DNA from: Brevundimonas alba
GTDB lineage: Bacteria; Pseudomonadota; Alphaproteobacteria; Caulobacterales; Caulobacteraceae
Length of the DNA: 64,000 nucleotides
Reading direction: 5' to 3'
Assembly (NCBI RefSeq): GCF_011927945.1
Contig: NZ_JAATJM010000001.1
Location: forward strand, 1,063,501-1,127,500
The notes beneath the pieces were generated by a model that was not told the origin of the DNA, made no database searches, and saw only the letters and a list, made by a program, of their open reading frames with translations. Made by a program: the position numbers and the translations under genes. Of the stretch, positions 17,156 to 27,649 are shown piece after piece (positions within the stretch are counted from its first letter, which is position 1; each line of letters begins with the position of its first letter).

Positions 17156-18029
17156 AATCGGCGTCCGGCTGGCTCGGCAGGACCCGTTCCGTAAAGGCCT
17201 TGAGCGCGTAGGTCGCCCGCGCCGCGTCGATGTCGAGCCGAGACGGCGGGATAGGCTTGCCGACCTTGAGGAAGAACCGCTTGCGCTTCTTGTTCAGCAG
17301 CTCGTGGAAGAGGGTGATGTCCCTCAGTTCGGGCGAGATGCGGTCGAACCAGTGGAACAGGCGCGAGTTCGGGCCCGCGACGTGGATCGGCACCACCGGC
17401 GCATTGTATTTGCGCGCCAGTGACGCGGCGGTCGGAGCCCATTCCGGGTCGGTGACGGAGCCGTCCTTCGCCACCCGCGCCAGCCGCCCGGCCGGGAACA
17501 TCACCAGACACCGGTCGGCTTCGAACGCCTCTTTCGCCGCCAGCAGCGTCGCCCGCGTCTTCTCCCGCGTGCGCTTCTCGACCACCCATTCGACCGGGAT
17601 GATGGCCTCGCCCAGCCGGGGCGAAACCCTCAGGGCGTCGGCGTTGGCGAAGAAGATGGCGTCCTGCCGCCGCGCCCGGATGGCGTCGAACACCGCGATG
17701 CCATCGGCGATGCCGGTCGGGTGGTTGGCGACGACGATGCAGCGTCCGCTGGCCGGGATGCGGTCGGCGTTCATCACCGCGACCTTCAGGTCCAGCAGGT
17801 CGCTCATATAGTCGAGTGCGTCGGCTCCGGAGAGCGGTCGCACGGCGTCGGCCATCCGCACCGCCTGCCGGTAATTCAGCAGCTTGTAGAGAATCGGCCG
17901 GGCCAGCGGCCAGAAAGCCGACCGCGTCAGGCGCGGCGCGCGCTCGGCGATCAGCACATCGCAGATGTGCGGCTCGGCCCGCGGAGCCGTCGGCGTGTCC
18001 AGTGGATCAATGGCGTCAGCGAGAACCAT
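17148..18029 (-). CDS. PlsC-like 1-acyl-glycerophosphate acyltransferase family protein
   Basis: A 293-residue acyltransferase-domain protein and the first gene of the operon leading to addA. The family H-x(4)-D active site is seen in VVANHPTGIADG near residue 108, with downstream MFPAGR (glycerophosphate-binding block) and VVPIHVAG. It probably acts at the inner membrane on lysophospholipid or a related acceptor, but the donor and acceptor are unknown. The start at 18029 gives a normal N-terminus; the longer reading from 18125 would cross the divergent intergenic region. The stop overlaps the tsaE start by 8 bases. Confidence 0.85.
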   Translation of the reverse strand: MVLADAIDPLDTPTAPRAEPHICDVLIAERAPRLTRSAFWPLARPILYKLLNYRQAVRMADAVRPLSGADALDYMSDLLDLKVAVMNADRIPASGRCIVVANHPTGIADGIAVFDAIRARRQDAIFFANADALRVSPRLGEAIIPVEWVVEKRTREKTRATLLAAKEAFEADRCLVMFPAGRLARVAKDGSVTDPEWAPTAASLARKYNAPVVPIHVAGPNSRLFHWFDRISPELRDITLFHELLNKKRKRFFLKVGKPIPPSRLDIDAARATYALKAFTERVLPSQPDADFA

Positions 18030-18145
18030 ACTCCGCGCTTGTCGCCGCTCCCGCGCCGCCGGGCAAGCGGCTTCAAGTCTCGCAGCTTGGTTGAGGCGAC
18101 ACCGGATGATACCCGTTGACGCCAAGCTTCCGGAGGAACGCTCGC

Positions 18146-18859
18146 ATGGCCCGGTCCGGATCCGCCAACGTCGAACAGCGTCTGGCCGTCCTCCGCGAGC
18201 GGCAGGCCGAGCTGGCGGCCGCCGTTCCTGTCGAGGACGCCCGGCTGCGCTCGGTCGGTGACGACATCGTCGCCACGGCCCGGAGCCTGGGCTTCGACCC
18301 CGAGGAGGCTGCAGCCATCGCAGCCGGGATCGACGCCCCCGCTACAGGTCCGGGACACACAATGGCCGGGCAGTATCGCGTTCTGCGTGGCGCCGCCGAA
18401 CCGATCCTTACCTTCTCGGCTCTGGTGGTAGCCGGGGCCGTGACCGGCCTGGGGCAGCCGTTGGCCGGCGCCGCCGTCGTGCTGGCGGCTGTCGCCTCAT
18501 GGGTGATCCGCGGAGCGCGCCGGATCGCAAGGATCGATATCGACAGCTCCGGCGCGCTAAGCTTTCCTGGCCGCCACGGTCGCATCGATCCGGCGCACCT
18601 GACCGCCATCTCTTTCGCCTACCGGTATCCACCGTTCATCGCCGATCACCAGAAGGCGGCGAGCGAGACCGTGGATCTGCGGCTGCATCTTTCCGGAGGG
18701 GTGTCGATCAAGTTGGCGCATGGCCCGCTTTGGCGCCTCGCACCCCGCCGGGAGCCTGTCGCCTGGCATCGGCTCGAGCGGCATCTCCTCGCCCATGCGC
18801 GCCGCGCCGGCCTGGAGATTGATCACGTCGGCGCGAGCTGGACGGCACGCCGGGTCTGA
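18146..18859 (+). CDS. Hypothetical membrane protein with two transmembrane segments
   Basis: I do not recognise this 237-residue protein. The N-terminal 70 residues are polar and helical, with Glu/Arg-rich stretches that could form a coiled coil. Two closely spaced hydrophobic segments follow (about residues 85-100 and 105-125, ending before RGARRIARID). The C-terminal half is a soluble mixed beta domain with regular IDIDSSG, VDLRLHLSG and ISFAYRY strands, reminiscent of a small PH-like domain, though this is only a guess. The start at ATG 18146 has GGAGGA upstream, better than the TTG at 18116. It is divergent from the acyltransferase gene. Confidence 0.7.
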   Translation: MARSGSANVEQRLAVLRERQAELAAAVPVEDARLRSVGDDIVATARSLGFDPEEAAAIAAGIDAPATGPGHTMAGQYRVLRGAAEPILTFSALVVAGAVTGLGQPLAGAAVVLAAVASWVIRGARRIARIDIDSSGALSFPGRHGRIDPAHLTAISFAYRYPPFIADHQKAASETVDLRLHLSGGVSIKLAHGPLWRLAPRREPVAWHRLERHLLAHARRAGLEIDHVGASWTARRV

Positions 18860-18932
18860 ACGCCCGCGGAGCCTTGGCGACGGCCGAGCGGGGGTGCTAC
18901 GCCTTCGCCGCAAGCTTTCAGAGGATACGTCC

Positions 18933-21047
<2,115 letters not shown>

Positions 21048-21072
21048 GCCCGGATCAAAGGCCTGACAGAAG

Positions 21073-21106
21073 GGGCGTCTTCGTTCGCGGAGACGCCCTT
21101 TTCGTT
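21073..21106 (+). terminator. Rho-independent terminator after the S9 peptidase gene
   Basis: An 8-bp perfect stem (GGGCGTCT at 21073-21080 and AGACGCCC at 21091-21098) with a 10-base loop is followed directly by a run of TTTT and then CGTTT. It lies 25 bases after the peptidase stop and before the TTG start of the AsmA-like gene, so it should separate the two transcripts. Confidence 0.8.
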
Positions 21107-21172
21107 TGAAGTCCCGGTTGACTGAGCCTTTCGCCTCGCTCGCGCGTTGTCTCCGCTCGACGGAGTTCGCGC

Positions 21173-23218
21173 TTGCCCAACCCCTTGAAGGACAACCCCA
21201 ACTGGCTGGTCGTCCGCGACCGCGCCCTGGTCCCGGCCGGGGCGCGCGTGCGCGGCTGGCGCGACTGGGTCGTGGCCAATGACCCGCTGTACGCGGCCGC
21301 CCGCCGCCCGGGCCGGCCCGAGAAGATCGCGGCGACGGTCACGCTTGTCCTGATGGCCGCCATCACCCTGTTCCTGATGCTGTTCGACTGGAACATGCTG
21401 CGGGGACCGATCGGCCGCTGGGCCTCGGCGCGCTACGACCGTGAAATCCGGATCAACGGCGATCTCGACGTCAACCTGTTCAGCTGGACGCCCTCGGCGC
21501 GCGTTCAGGACGTCCGGATCGGCGGGCCCGACTGGGCGCGCCAGCGCGACACGCTGAAGATCGACGACGGGGAGGCCTCGGTGCGTTTGCGCTCGCTGTT
21601 CGCGGGCCGGATCGAGATGCCCATGGTGTCGATCTCCCGCCCGGAGGTGGTGCTGATCTCGACCGCCGACGGCAAGAAGAGCTGGCAGCTCAACCCTGAC
21701 GCTCCCGATACGGGCGAGGGCGTCAAGCTGCCGCCGATCAACCGCCTGATCATCCGCGACGGCAAGATTTCGCTCGACGAGCAGGGTCGCGAAATCCGCA
21801 TGGAGGCGACCATCAACGCCCGCGAGGGCTCGGATGGAACGGCCGGCTTCCATCTGGACGGGCGCGGCACCATCAACGGAACGCCTCTGACCCTGAGCGT
21901 ACGCGGCGGGCCCTTCATCAACATCCGCCGCGACCGGCCCTATACCTTCCATGGCGAAATCGCCGGCGTCGGCACGAGGCTGGTCGCCGACGGCGCGATC
22001 ACCCGGCCGTTCGATCTCGGTCAGTTCAACGCCACCCTGAGACTGCAGGGCCGCGACCTGGCCGACATCTATCTGCTGACGGGCATCACCACGCCAAATA
22101 CGCCGCCCTACCGTCTCGCGGGCAAGCTCACGCGCGACGATGCCAAATTCACCTTCGCCGACTTCACCGGACGGGTCGGGTCTTCGGACCTCTCGGGCGA
22201 TGTGGTGGTCGACAAGACCGGCGACCGCCGCCGGGTCGACGCCGACCTGCGCTCGCGGCTTCTCGATCTGGACGACCTTGCCGCCGTGCTGGGCGCCAAG
22301 CCGCAGGTCACCTCCAGCGGAGATACCGTCGCGTCCTCGGGCGCCCCCGGCCGGCTGTTGCCCGATGCGCCGCTCAACGTCGAACGCCTGCGGGTGATGG
22401 ACGGCACGCTGAAATACCGCGCGGCCCAGGTGAAGCGGAACGAGCTGGACGTGCGACGGGTCGAGCTGGGCGCCGATCTCGAGAAGGGCATACTGAACCT
22501 CGATCCTGTGGCCTTCACCTTCAACCGCGGCGAACTGCGCGGCACGGCCAAGATCAATGCGACCCGTAACCGGCCCTACAGCGCCATCGACTTCCGACTG
22601 CGCGGCTATCCGCTGGAATCCATCGTGCCCGCCCGCAACGGGGCGCCGACCGTCACCGGCCGTGCGCTGGGCCGGGCGCGGCTGGAGGGGCCGGGCGCTT
22701 CGGTCCATGACTTCGCGGCCAATTCGAAAGGCTCGGTCAGCTTGGTGGTGCCGCAGGGCCAGATGCGCGCCGCCTTCGCCGAACTGCTGGGCATCAACGT
22801 CACGGCCGGGCTGGGCAAGCTGTTGGGCGGCGACACCTCGACTTCGGAAATCCGCTGCGCCGTGGCGGACTTCTCGGTCAGCGGCGGCACGGCGACGGCG
22901 CGGACCTTCGTCATCGACACCACGCCGGTGCTGGCGCAGGGGAGCGGCACGATCGATCTCAGGGCCGAAACCCTGAACCTGCGCATCGACGGCGAGACCA
23001 AGGAGGCGCGGCTGGTGCGTCTGTGGTCGCCGATCACCGTGCAAGGGCCGTTGACCGCGCCCAAGGTCGGCGTGGACGCCGGGTCGGTTGCTGGCCAGGT
23101 TGGTCTGGCCGCCGCGCTGGGCGCGCTGATCAACCCGCTGGCGGCCCTGCTGCCGTTTGTCGATCCCGGTCTGGCCGAGGACGCCAACTGCGGAGCGTTG
23201 ATATCGTCGGCGAGGTGA
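21173..23218 (+). CDS. AsmA family protein
   Basis: A 681-residue AsmA-like protein. A short cytoplasmic N-terminus is followed by one transmembrane segment (about residues 50-70, VTLVLMAAITLFLMLFDW), then a long periplasmic body with the AsmA features IGRWASARYDREI, INGDLDVNLFSWTPSARV and a C-terminal AsmA_2 stretch SIVLKG-like DLRAETLNLRIDGETKEARL. AsmA-like proteins are thought to bridge inner and outer membrane and move phospholipid, as TamB and YhdP do. The start used is TTG 21173, with GGAG upstream; no ATG lies near it. Confidence 0.88.
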   Translation: MPNPLKDNPNWLVVRDRALVPAGARVRGWRDWVVANDPLYAAARRPGRPEKIAATVTLVLMAAITLFLMLFDWNMLRGPIGRWASARYDREIRINGDLDVNLFSWTPSARVQDVRIGGPDWARQRDTLKIDDGEASVRLRSLFAGRIEMPMVSISRPEVVLISTADGKKSWQLNPDAPDTGEGVKLPPINRLIIRDGKISLDEQGREIRMEATINAREGSDGTAGFHLDGRGTINGTPLTLSVRGGPFINIRRDRPYTFHGEIAGVGTRLVADGAITRPFDLGQFNATLRLQGRDLADIYLLTGITTPNTPPYRLAGKLTRDDAKFTFADFTGRVGSSDLSGDVVVDKTGDRRRVDADLRSRLLDLDDLAAVLGAKPQVTSSGDTVASSGAPGRLLPDAPLNVERLRVMDGTLKYRAAQVKRNELDVRRVELGADLEKGILNLDPVAFTFNRGELRGTAKINATRNRPYSAIDFRLRGYPLESIVPARNGAPTVTGRALGRARLEGPGASVHDFAANSKGSVSLVVPQGQMRAAFAELLGINVTAGLGKLLGGDTSTSEIRCAVADFSVSGGTATARTFVIDTTPVLAQGSGTIDLRAETLNLRIDGETKEARLVRLWSPITVQGPLTAPKVGVDAGSVAGQVGLAAALGALINPLAALLPFVDPGLAEDANCGALISSAR

Positions 23219-23255
23219 TTGAGCCGAATGGCCGCTTCGTGCGTATCCTGCACCG

Positions 23256-24113
23256 ATGACCCGTAGAGGATTTCTCGCCCCCGCCGCCGCAGTGCTCGCC
23301 GCGGCCTGCTCGCCGCTCGGCGCGCTGAACGCCCTCGGCCCCCGTGATCCGGGCGTTCGCCGTGTGGGTCGGGACATTCCCTATGGCGAAGACCCCCGTC
23401 AGCGCATGGACATCCTCGCGCCCACGGCGGCTGCGGCGGGTCCGTGGCCGACGCTTGTGTTCTTCTACGGCGGCGGCTGGGACTCCGGCATGCGGACCCA
23501 GTACGGCTGGGCCGCCCATGCCCTCGCCGCGCGCGGTTTCGTCGTGGTGGTGCCGGACTATCGGCTCGTTCCGCAGGTTCGCTTCCCCGCCTTCATCGAG
23601 GACGCCGCAGCGGCGACGGCCAGGGCGGGAGCAATCGCTCGCCAGTACGGCGCCGATCCCGCTCGCCTTGGCGTGATCGGCCATTCGGCGGGCGCGCATC
23701 TGGCCATGATGATCGCGCTCGACCGGCGCTACATGGCCGCGGCCGGGGCGCCGAACCTGATCAAGGCGGCCGCCGGGCTGGCGGGCCCGTACGACTTCCT
23801 CCCCCTCGACGTGCCCTCCTCGATCAACGCCTTCGGCCGGACGCCCGACCTGACGCTGACCCAGCCCGTCACCTTCGTCAGGCCGGACGCGCCACCGCTC
23901 TGGCTCGGACACGGGACGAAGGACGAAGTCGTCCACGCCGAGGACACCACCATCCTTTGCGAGCGGATGCGGGCGGTCGGCGGGCGCTGCGAGGCGAAGC
24001 TCTACGAAGGCCTGAACCACGCCGACCTGATCGCGACCTTCTCGCCCCTGTTCCGCAAGAAGGCCCCGGTCCTGCAGGACGTCACCACCTTCCTGCATAG
24101 CGAACTCGGATAG
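23256..24113 (+). CDS. Lipoprotein alpha/beta hydrolase (esterase, BD-FAE/HSL-like)
   Basis: A 285-residue hydrolase with an N-terminal lipobox (VLAAACS near residue 18), so it is likely lipid-anchored in the periplasm. The oxyanion motif reads FFYGGGW near residue 68, with Tyr replacing the His of classical HGGG esterases. The nucleophile is in GHSAGAH near residue 148, the acid in GTKDEVV near residue 221, and the histidine in GLNHADL near residue 252. It is distantly like kynurenine formamidases and hormone-sensitive-lipase esterases; the substrate is unknown. It starts 37 bases after the AsmA-like gene and may share its transcript. Confidence 0.85.
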   Translation: MTRRGFLAPAAAVLAAACSPLGALNALGPRDPGVRRVGRDIPYGEDPRQRMDILAPTAAAAGPWPTLVFFYGGGWDSGMRTQYGWAAHALAARGFVVVVPDYRLVPQVRFPAFIEDAAAATARAGAIARQYGADPARLGVIGHSAGAHLAMMIALDRRYMAAAGAPNLIKAAAGLAGPYDFLPLDVPSSINAFGRTPDLTLTQPVTFVRPDAPPLWLGHGTKDEVVHAEDTTILCERMRAVGGRCEAKLYEGLNHADLIATFSPLFRKKAPVLQDVTTFLHSELG

Positions 24114-24176
24114 GCTGCCGAGGACGAACCGGCTTCAGAGCCTCGCCATTGTCATCATCTTCCGTTATCGGAGGCC

Positions 24177-25634
24177 ATGACAGACATGAACACATCGGCC
24201 CTGAGCGGCCCGGCGGCGCTGGACCGCCTCGAAACCCTCTACAACGCAGCCGTCACCAACCTCCGCGAGGCGGTGCGGACTTTCCTCGCCACGGGCGAGC
24301 GGCCGGATGCCGAAGCGCGGGCCAAGGGCCTGTTCTCCTATCCCGAGCTGCGCGTCAGCTGGTTCGGCGACCGGCCCGCCAATCTGGCCAGCCGCGCTTA
24401 CGCCCGCCTGTCCCGGCCCGGCGTCTATTCCACCACCATCACCCGGCCCGAGCTGTTCCGGCCCTATCTGACCGAGCAGCTGGCCCTGCTCGAAGCCGAC
24501 TATGGCGCGACCTTCGACGTCGGCCCGTCGGAGCAGGAGATTCCCTTCCCCTATGTGATGGACGGCTCGGACGTGGCGCTGGACCGCAGCCAGACCGCCG
24601 CCGTCGCCCGCTACTTCCCGACGACCGACCTCGCCCACATCGGCGACGAAATCTCCGATGGCCTTTTCGACACGACGCAGGACTTTCCCCTGGCCCAGTT
24701 CGACGGCCTGCGAACCGACTTCTCGCTGGCCCGGCTGCGGCACTACACCGGCACGCCGGTCGAGGACGTCCAGTCCTACATCCTGTTCACCAACTACAAC
24801 CGGTACGTCGACGAGTTCGTGCGCTGGGCCTGCGAGCAGGTGGCGGATCCGTCCAGCCCCTATGACCGGCTGGTCTGCGCCGGCGGCGTCGTGATCACCC
24901 GTGACACGCCCAATCCCGGCGAGATGGTCATGGATGCGGCCTGGAAGAAGCACCAGATGCCCGCCTATCACCTGACGGCGCCGGGCTGGAACGGCATCAC
25001 CCTGGTCAACATCGGGGTCGGCCCGTCCAACGCCAAGACGATCTGCGACCACCTGGCGGTCACCCGGCCTCATGCGTGGATGATGATCGGCCACTGCGGC
25101 GGTCTGCGCGACAGCCAGACCATCGGCGACTATGTGCTGGCCCACGCCTATCTGCGCGAGGACCATGTGCTCGACGCCGTGCTGCCGCCGGACATCCCGA
25201 TCCCGTCGATCGCCGAGGTCCAGCGCGCCCTCTACGACGCCGCCAAGATGGTCTCCGGCGCGCCGGGCGAAGAGGTCAAACGCCGGCTCCGCACCGGCAC
25301 GGTGGTCACCACCGACGACCGGAACTGGGAGCTGCGCTACGCCAAATCCGCCCAGCGCTTCAACCAGAGCCGGGCCGTCGCCATCGACATGGAAAGCGCC
25401 ACCATCGCCGCGCAGGGCTACCGGTTCCGGGTGCCCTACGGCACGCTGCTGTGCGTTTCGGACCGGCCCCTGCACGGCGAGATCAAGCTGCCGGGTCAGG
25501 CCAACCGCTTCTACGAGGGCTCGATTTCGGAGCATCTGCAGATCGGCATTCAGGCCGTGGACCTGCTTCGGGCCGAGGGCGCGCGCCTGCACTCCCGCAA
25601 GCTCCGCGCCTTCGACGAGCCGCCGTTCCGGTAG
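24177..25634 (+). CDS. amn: AMP nucleosidase
   Basis: Hydrolyses AMP to adenine and ribose-5-phosphate, adjusting the adenylate pool. The 485-residue length is normal. The N-terminal regulatory half has FSYPELRVSW, and the C-terminal catalytic half carries VNIGVGPSNAKT, MMIGHCGGLRDSQ and VAIDMESATIAAQGYRFRVPYG, with the Asp/Glu pair used by nucleoside phosphorylase-fold enzymes. An upstream GGAGG fits either ATG 24177 (very close) or ATG 24186 (about 10 bases); the second is slightly better spaced. Confidence 0.95.
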   Translation: MTDMNTSALSGPAALDRLETLYNAAVTNLREAVRTFLATGERPDAEARAKGLFSYPELRVSWFGDRPANLASRAYARLSRPGVYSTTITRPELFRPYLTEQLALLEADYGATFDVGPSEQEIPFPYVMDGSDVALDRSQTAAVARYFPTTDLAHIGDEISDGLFDTTQDFPLAQFDGLRTDFSLARLRHYTGTPVEDVQSYILFTNYNRYVDEFVRWACEQVADPSSPYDRLVCAGGVVITRDTPNPGEMVMDAAWKKHQMPAYHLTAPGWNGITLVNIGVGPSNAKTICDHLAVTRPHAWMMIGHCGGLRDSQTIGDYVLAHAYLREDHVLDAVLPPDIPIPSIAEVQRALYDAAKMVSGAPGEEVKRRLRTGTVVTTDDRNWELRYAKSAQRFNQSRAVAIDMESATIAAQGYRFRVPYGTLLCVSDRPLHGEIKLPGQANRFYEGSISEHLQIGIQAVDLLRAEGARLHSRKLRAFDEPPFR

Positions 25635-25749
25635 AATTCCAGGCAGCGGGGGGCCGATCCGTGGATAAAAGCTCTACAATTATCGCGGTCAGATCCTCGA
25701 CAATCCGTTGCCAGATTATCGACACTGGCGACTGCCCGCCGGCGGCGAG

Positions 25750-26211
25750 CTAGCGCTTCAGCCGCTTCGCATTGGCGACTGCGGCGGCGTGGATCGGCGC
25801 CAAGGCGTCGGCCTGCAGCTTCAGCATGGTGGAGCCGAAGGCCCAGCCGTCGCTGACAGCCCGGCTCATGGCGGCGGTGACCCAGGCGCCTTGCGCCAGA
25901 GCCGCCTCGGCCGGGGTCGAGGCCTTGAGCACCGCACCCAGGGCGCCCTGCGCCGCCGCGGTCTCGCGGGCGACGGCGGCCGCGGTGGTCGCCGCCATGC
26001 CGACGGCCGTGTTCAGCCCCACGGTGGCCGAGGCCGTCAGGGCCTCGACCTTCTCGGAGCCCATCAGGCTCATTTCCAGAAGGTCGGCCTTCAAGGGATC
26101 ACGAAACCCCTCGGCGACGATCTCCAGACGCCGGGCGATGACGTCGCCGGAGGCCTGCAGAAGTTCCTGGCCCGCGCGGGCGGTGCGGGCGGCCTGTTTG
26201 ATCGGTGACAT
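25750..26211 (-). CDS. Phasin-like polyhydroxyalkanoate granule protein (tentative)
   Basis: A 153-residue all-helical, Ala-rich protein with one Lys/Arg-rich end and few charged turns. It has the general pattern of phasin-family proteins, which coat polyhydroxybutyrate granules: SGDVIARRLEIVAEG and MSRAVSDGWAF resemble the phasin_2 layout. There is no catalytic motif and no signal peptide. The assignment is by composition and length only. It is convergent with amn (115 bases apart) and follows the creatininase-family gene by 26 bases on the same strand. Confidence 0.6.
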   Translation of the reverse strand: MSPIKQAARTARAGQELLQASGDVIARRLEIVAEGFRDPLKADLLEMSLMGSEKVEALTASATVGLNTAVGMAATTAAAVARETAAAQGALGAVLKASTPAEAALAQGAWVTAAMSRAVSDGWAFGSTMLKLQADALAPIHAAAVANAKRLKR

Positions 26212-26237
26212 GGCGGAACCGTGCGCCGCGCCGCGGG

Positions 26238-26987
26238 CTACGGCAAGACCTCTGCCGTGAAGTCGGCCACGTCCTTCAGCAGGGCCGGAACCGCGACGTC
26301 GATGATCTCCTGCCCCTTCTCCGGGCTGGCCAGCAGCGGATCGGAGCCTATGCGGCCGTCGGGGAAGCGCGCCCGATAGTCCAGCGCGTCGCGGATAGGT
26401 CCAACGGGGGCGATCCGCGGCTCCATCGCCGCCGTCTTGACCAGATGCGGATAGGCGGCCTGGGTCACGGCGATCTCTGACGGCGTGGCGTGCATGCCGT
26501 GGCCGGTCGGGAACATGCGATTGCAGAAGCCGTGGACGCCCGGCAGGTCCCACCAATTACGCAGCTTCAGCACGAAGGGCGGCTGCTCCTCGACGAAGCT
26601 CCACTCGGCGTAGATTTCCGCGAAGGTCGCCTCGATGGTGGCGACGTTGCCGCCGTGACCGTTGAGGAAATAGATCCGCTCGAAGCCGTGCCGGCTCAGC
26701 GACGACACCCAGTCGGTGATCGCCGCCATGAAGGTCGAGGGCCGCAGGCTGATGGTGCCGGCGAAGGCCAGATGGTGCTGCGCCATGCCGATGTTGAAGG
26801 TCGGGGCGACGACCAGTTGTTCGTCCTGCCGCTCCGCCGCATGGGCGACGATCTCGGGGCACAGCCAGTCGGTGCCCAGCAAGCCCGTCGGCCCGTGCTG
26901 CTCGTTCGAGCCGATCGGAACGACGACCGTCTTCGTGGTCTTCAGCCGTGCATCGATTTCGGGCCAGGACGACAGGTGGATCAGCAT
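26238..26987 (-). CDS. Creatininase family amidohydrolase
   Basis: A 249-residue cytoplasmic hydrolase with the full set of creatininase metal-site motifs: GSNEQHGPTGLLGTDW near residue 27 (Glu, His and Asp ligands), NGHGGN near residue 110, and GHGMHATPSE near residue 160. The family includes creatininase, MftE-like peptidases and riboflavin-pathway hydrolases, so the real substrate is not known. It lies about 70 bases from tetR on the same strand, downstream of the efflux operon; a link in function is not clear. Confidence 0.88.
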   Translation of the reverse strand: MLIHLSSWPEIDARLKTTKTVVVPIGSNEQHGPTGLLGTDWLCPEIVAHAAERQDEQLVVAPTFNIGMAQHHLAFAGTISLRPSTFMAAITDWVSSLSRHGFERIYFLNGHGGNVATIEATFAEIYAEWSFVEEQPPFVLKLRNWWDLPGVHGFCNRMFPTGHGMHATPSEIAVTQAAYPHLVKTAAMEPRIAPVGPIRDALDYRARFPDGRIGSDPLLASPEKGQEIIDVAVPALLKDVADFTAEVLP

Positions 26988-27055
26988 GGGAAGGGTCTCC
27001 GACGGGTACTGCCCCGCGCTCTACGCCCTTCGTCCCTCCCCGTCACCCGGCAGGA

Positions 27056-27649
27056 TCAGGGCGCGAAGGCCCGGATGAAACGCCGCGCCGTCTCCGCCGC
27101 CCGGGCGTCGCGGTCGAACGGCGGATGGGGCACGCCCAGAACGCCACGCAGATGCCCGTGGCCCAGCACCATGCCGGCGAACATCTCGGCCGCCGCGTCA
27201 GGGTCAGGCAGGGCAAGCGCGCCCGTCCGGTTCTGCTCCGCCAGCCATTCCGACAGACGACGCAGGCTTTCGCGCGGCCCGGCTTCGTAGATGGCCAGCG
27301 CCACCTCCGGGGCATGGGGCGACATCAGGGCCACGCCGCGCATCGAGGCCTTGCCGTCGTCGCCGCAGATCTTGTCCAGCAGCAGCGCGGCGAGCGTGGT
27401 CAGAACCGTTTGCGGATCACCGCCGGCGCGCAGGGGCGCATTGATGGCGTCGGAACGGCGGCTGGCCAGCGCGCGGCCGATCTCCAGCTTTGACGGGAAC
27501 CGGTTGTAGAGCGTCTGGCGCGACACGCCCGCCCGCTTGGCGATGGCCTCCATCGACACCCCGCCCCCCTGTTCGGAGAACAGCACCGATGCCGCATCGA
27601 GAATGGCCTCGGTCTTGGTCTCGTCGACCTGTCCGCGAACGCGCGCCAT
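27056..27649 (-). CDS. TetR-family transcriptional regulator of the adjacent efflux operon
   Basis: A 197-residue TetR-type repressor. The N-terminal helix-turn-helix runs through ILDAASVLF, MEAIAKRAGVSRQTLYNRF (recognition helix) and the C-terminal ligand domain follows. It is the last gene of an hlyD-mfs-tetR operon; its start overlaps the MFS stop (TGATG). A 16-bp palindrome in the operon promoter at 30393-30408 is the likely operator, so it probably represses its own operon and responds to a toxic compound. Confidence 0.9.
   Translation of the reverse strand: MARVRGQVDETKTEAILDAASVLFSEQGGGVSMEAIAKRAGVSRQTLYNRFPSKLEIGRALASRRSDAINAPLRAGGDPQTVLTTLAALLLDKICGDDGKASMRGVALMSPHAPEVALAIYEAGPRESLRRLSEWLAEQNRTGALALPDPDAAAEMFAGMVLGHGHLRGVLGVPHPPFDRDARAAETARRFIRAFAP

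Noticed and set aside
25635-25749. Possible 30-residue reading frame from GTG 25661 between amn and the phasin-like gene
   Set aside because: There is no ribosome site and no GC-third bias, and it lies between converging genes.
25635-25749. A terminator hairpin between amn and the phasin-like gene
   Set aside because: I see no stem of seven or more base pairs followed by T on either strand.
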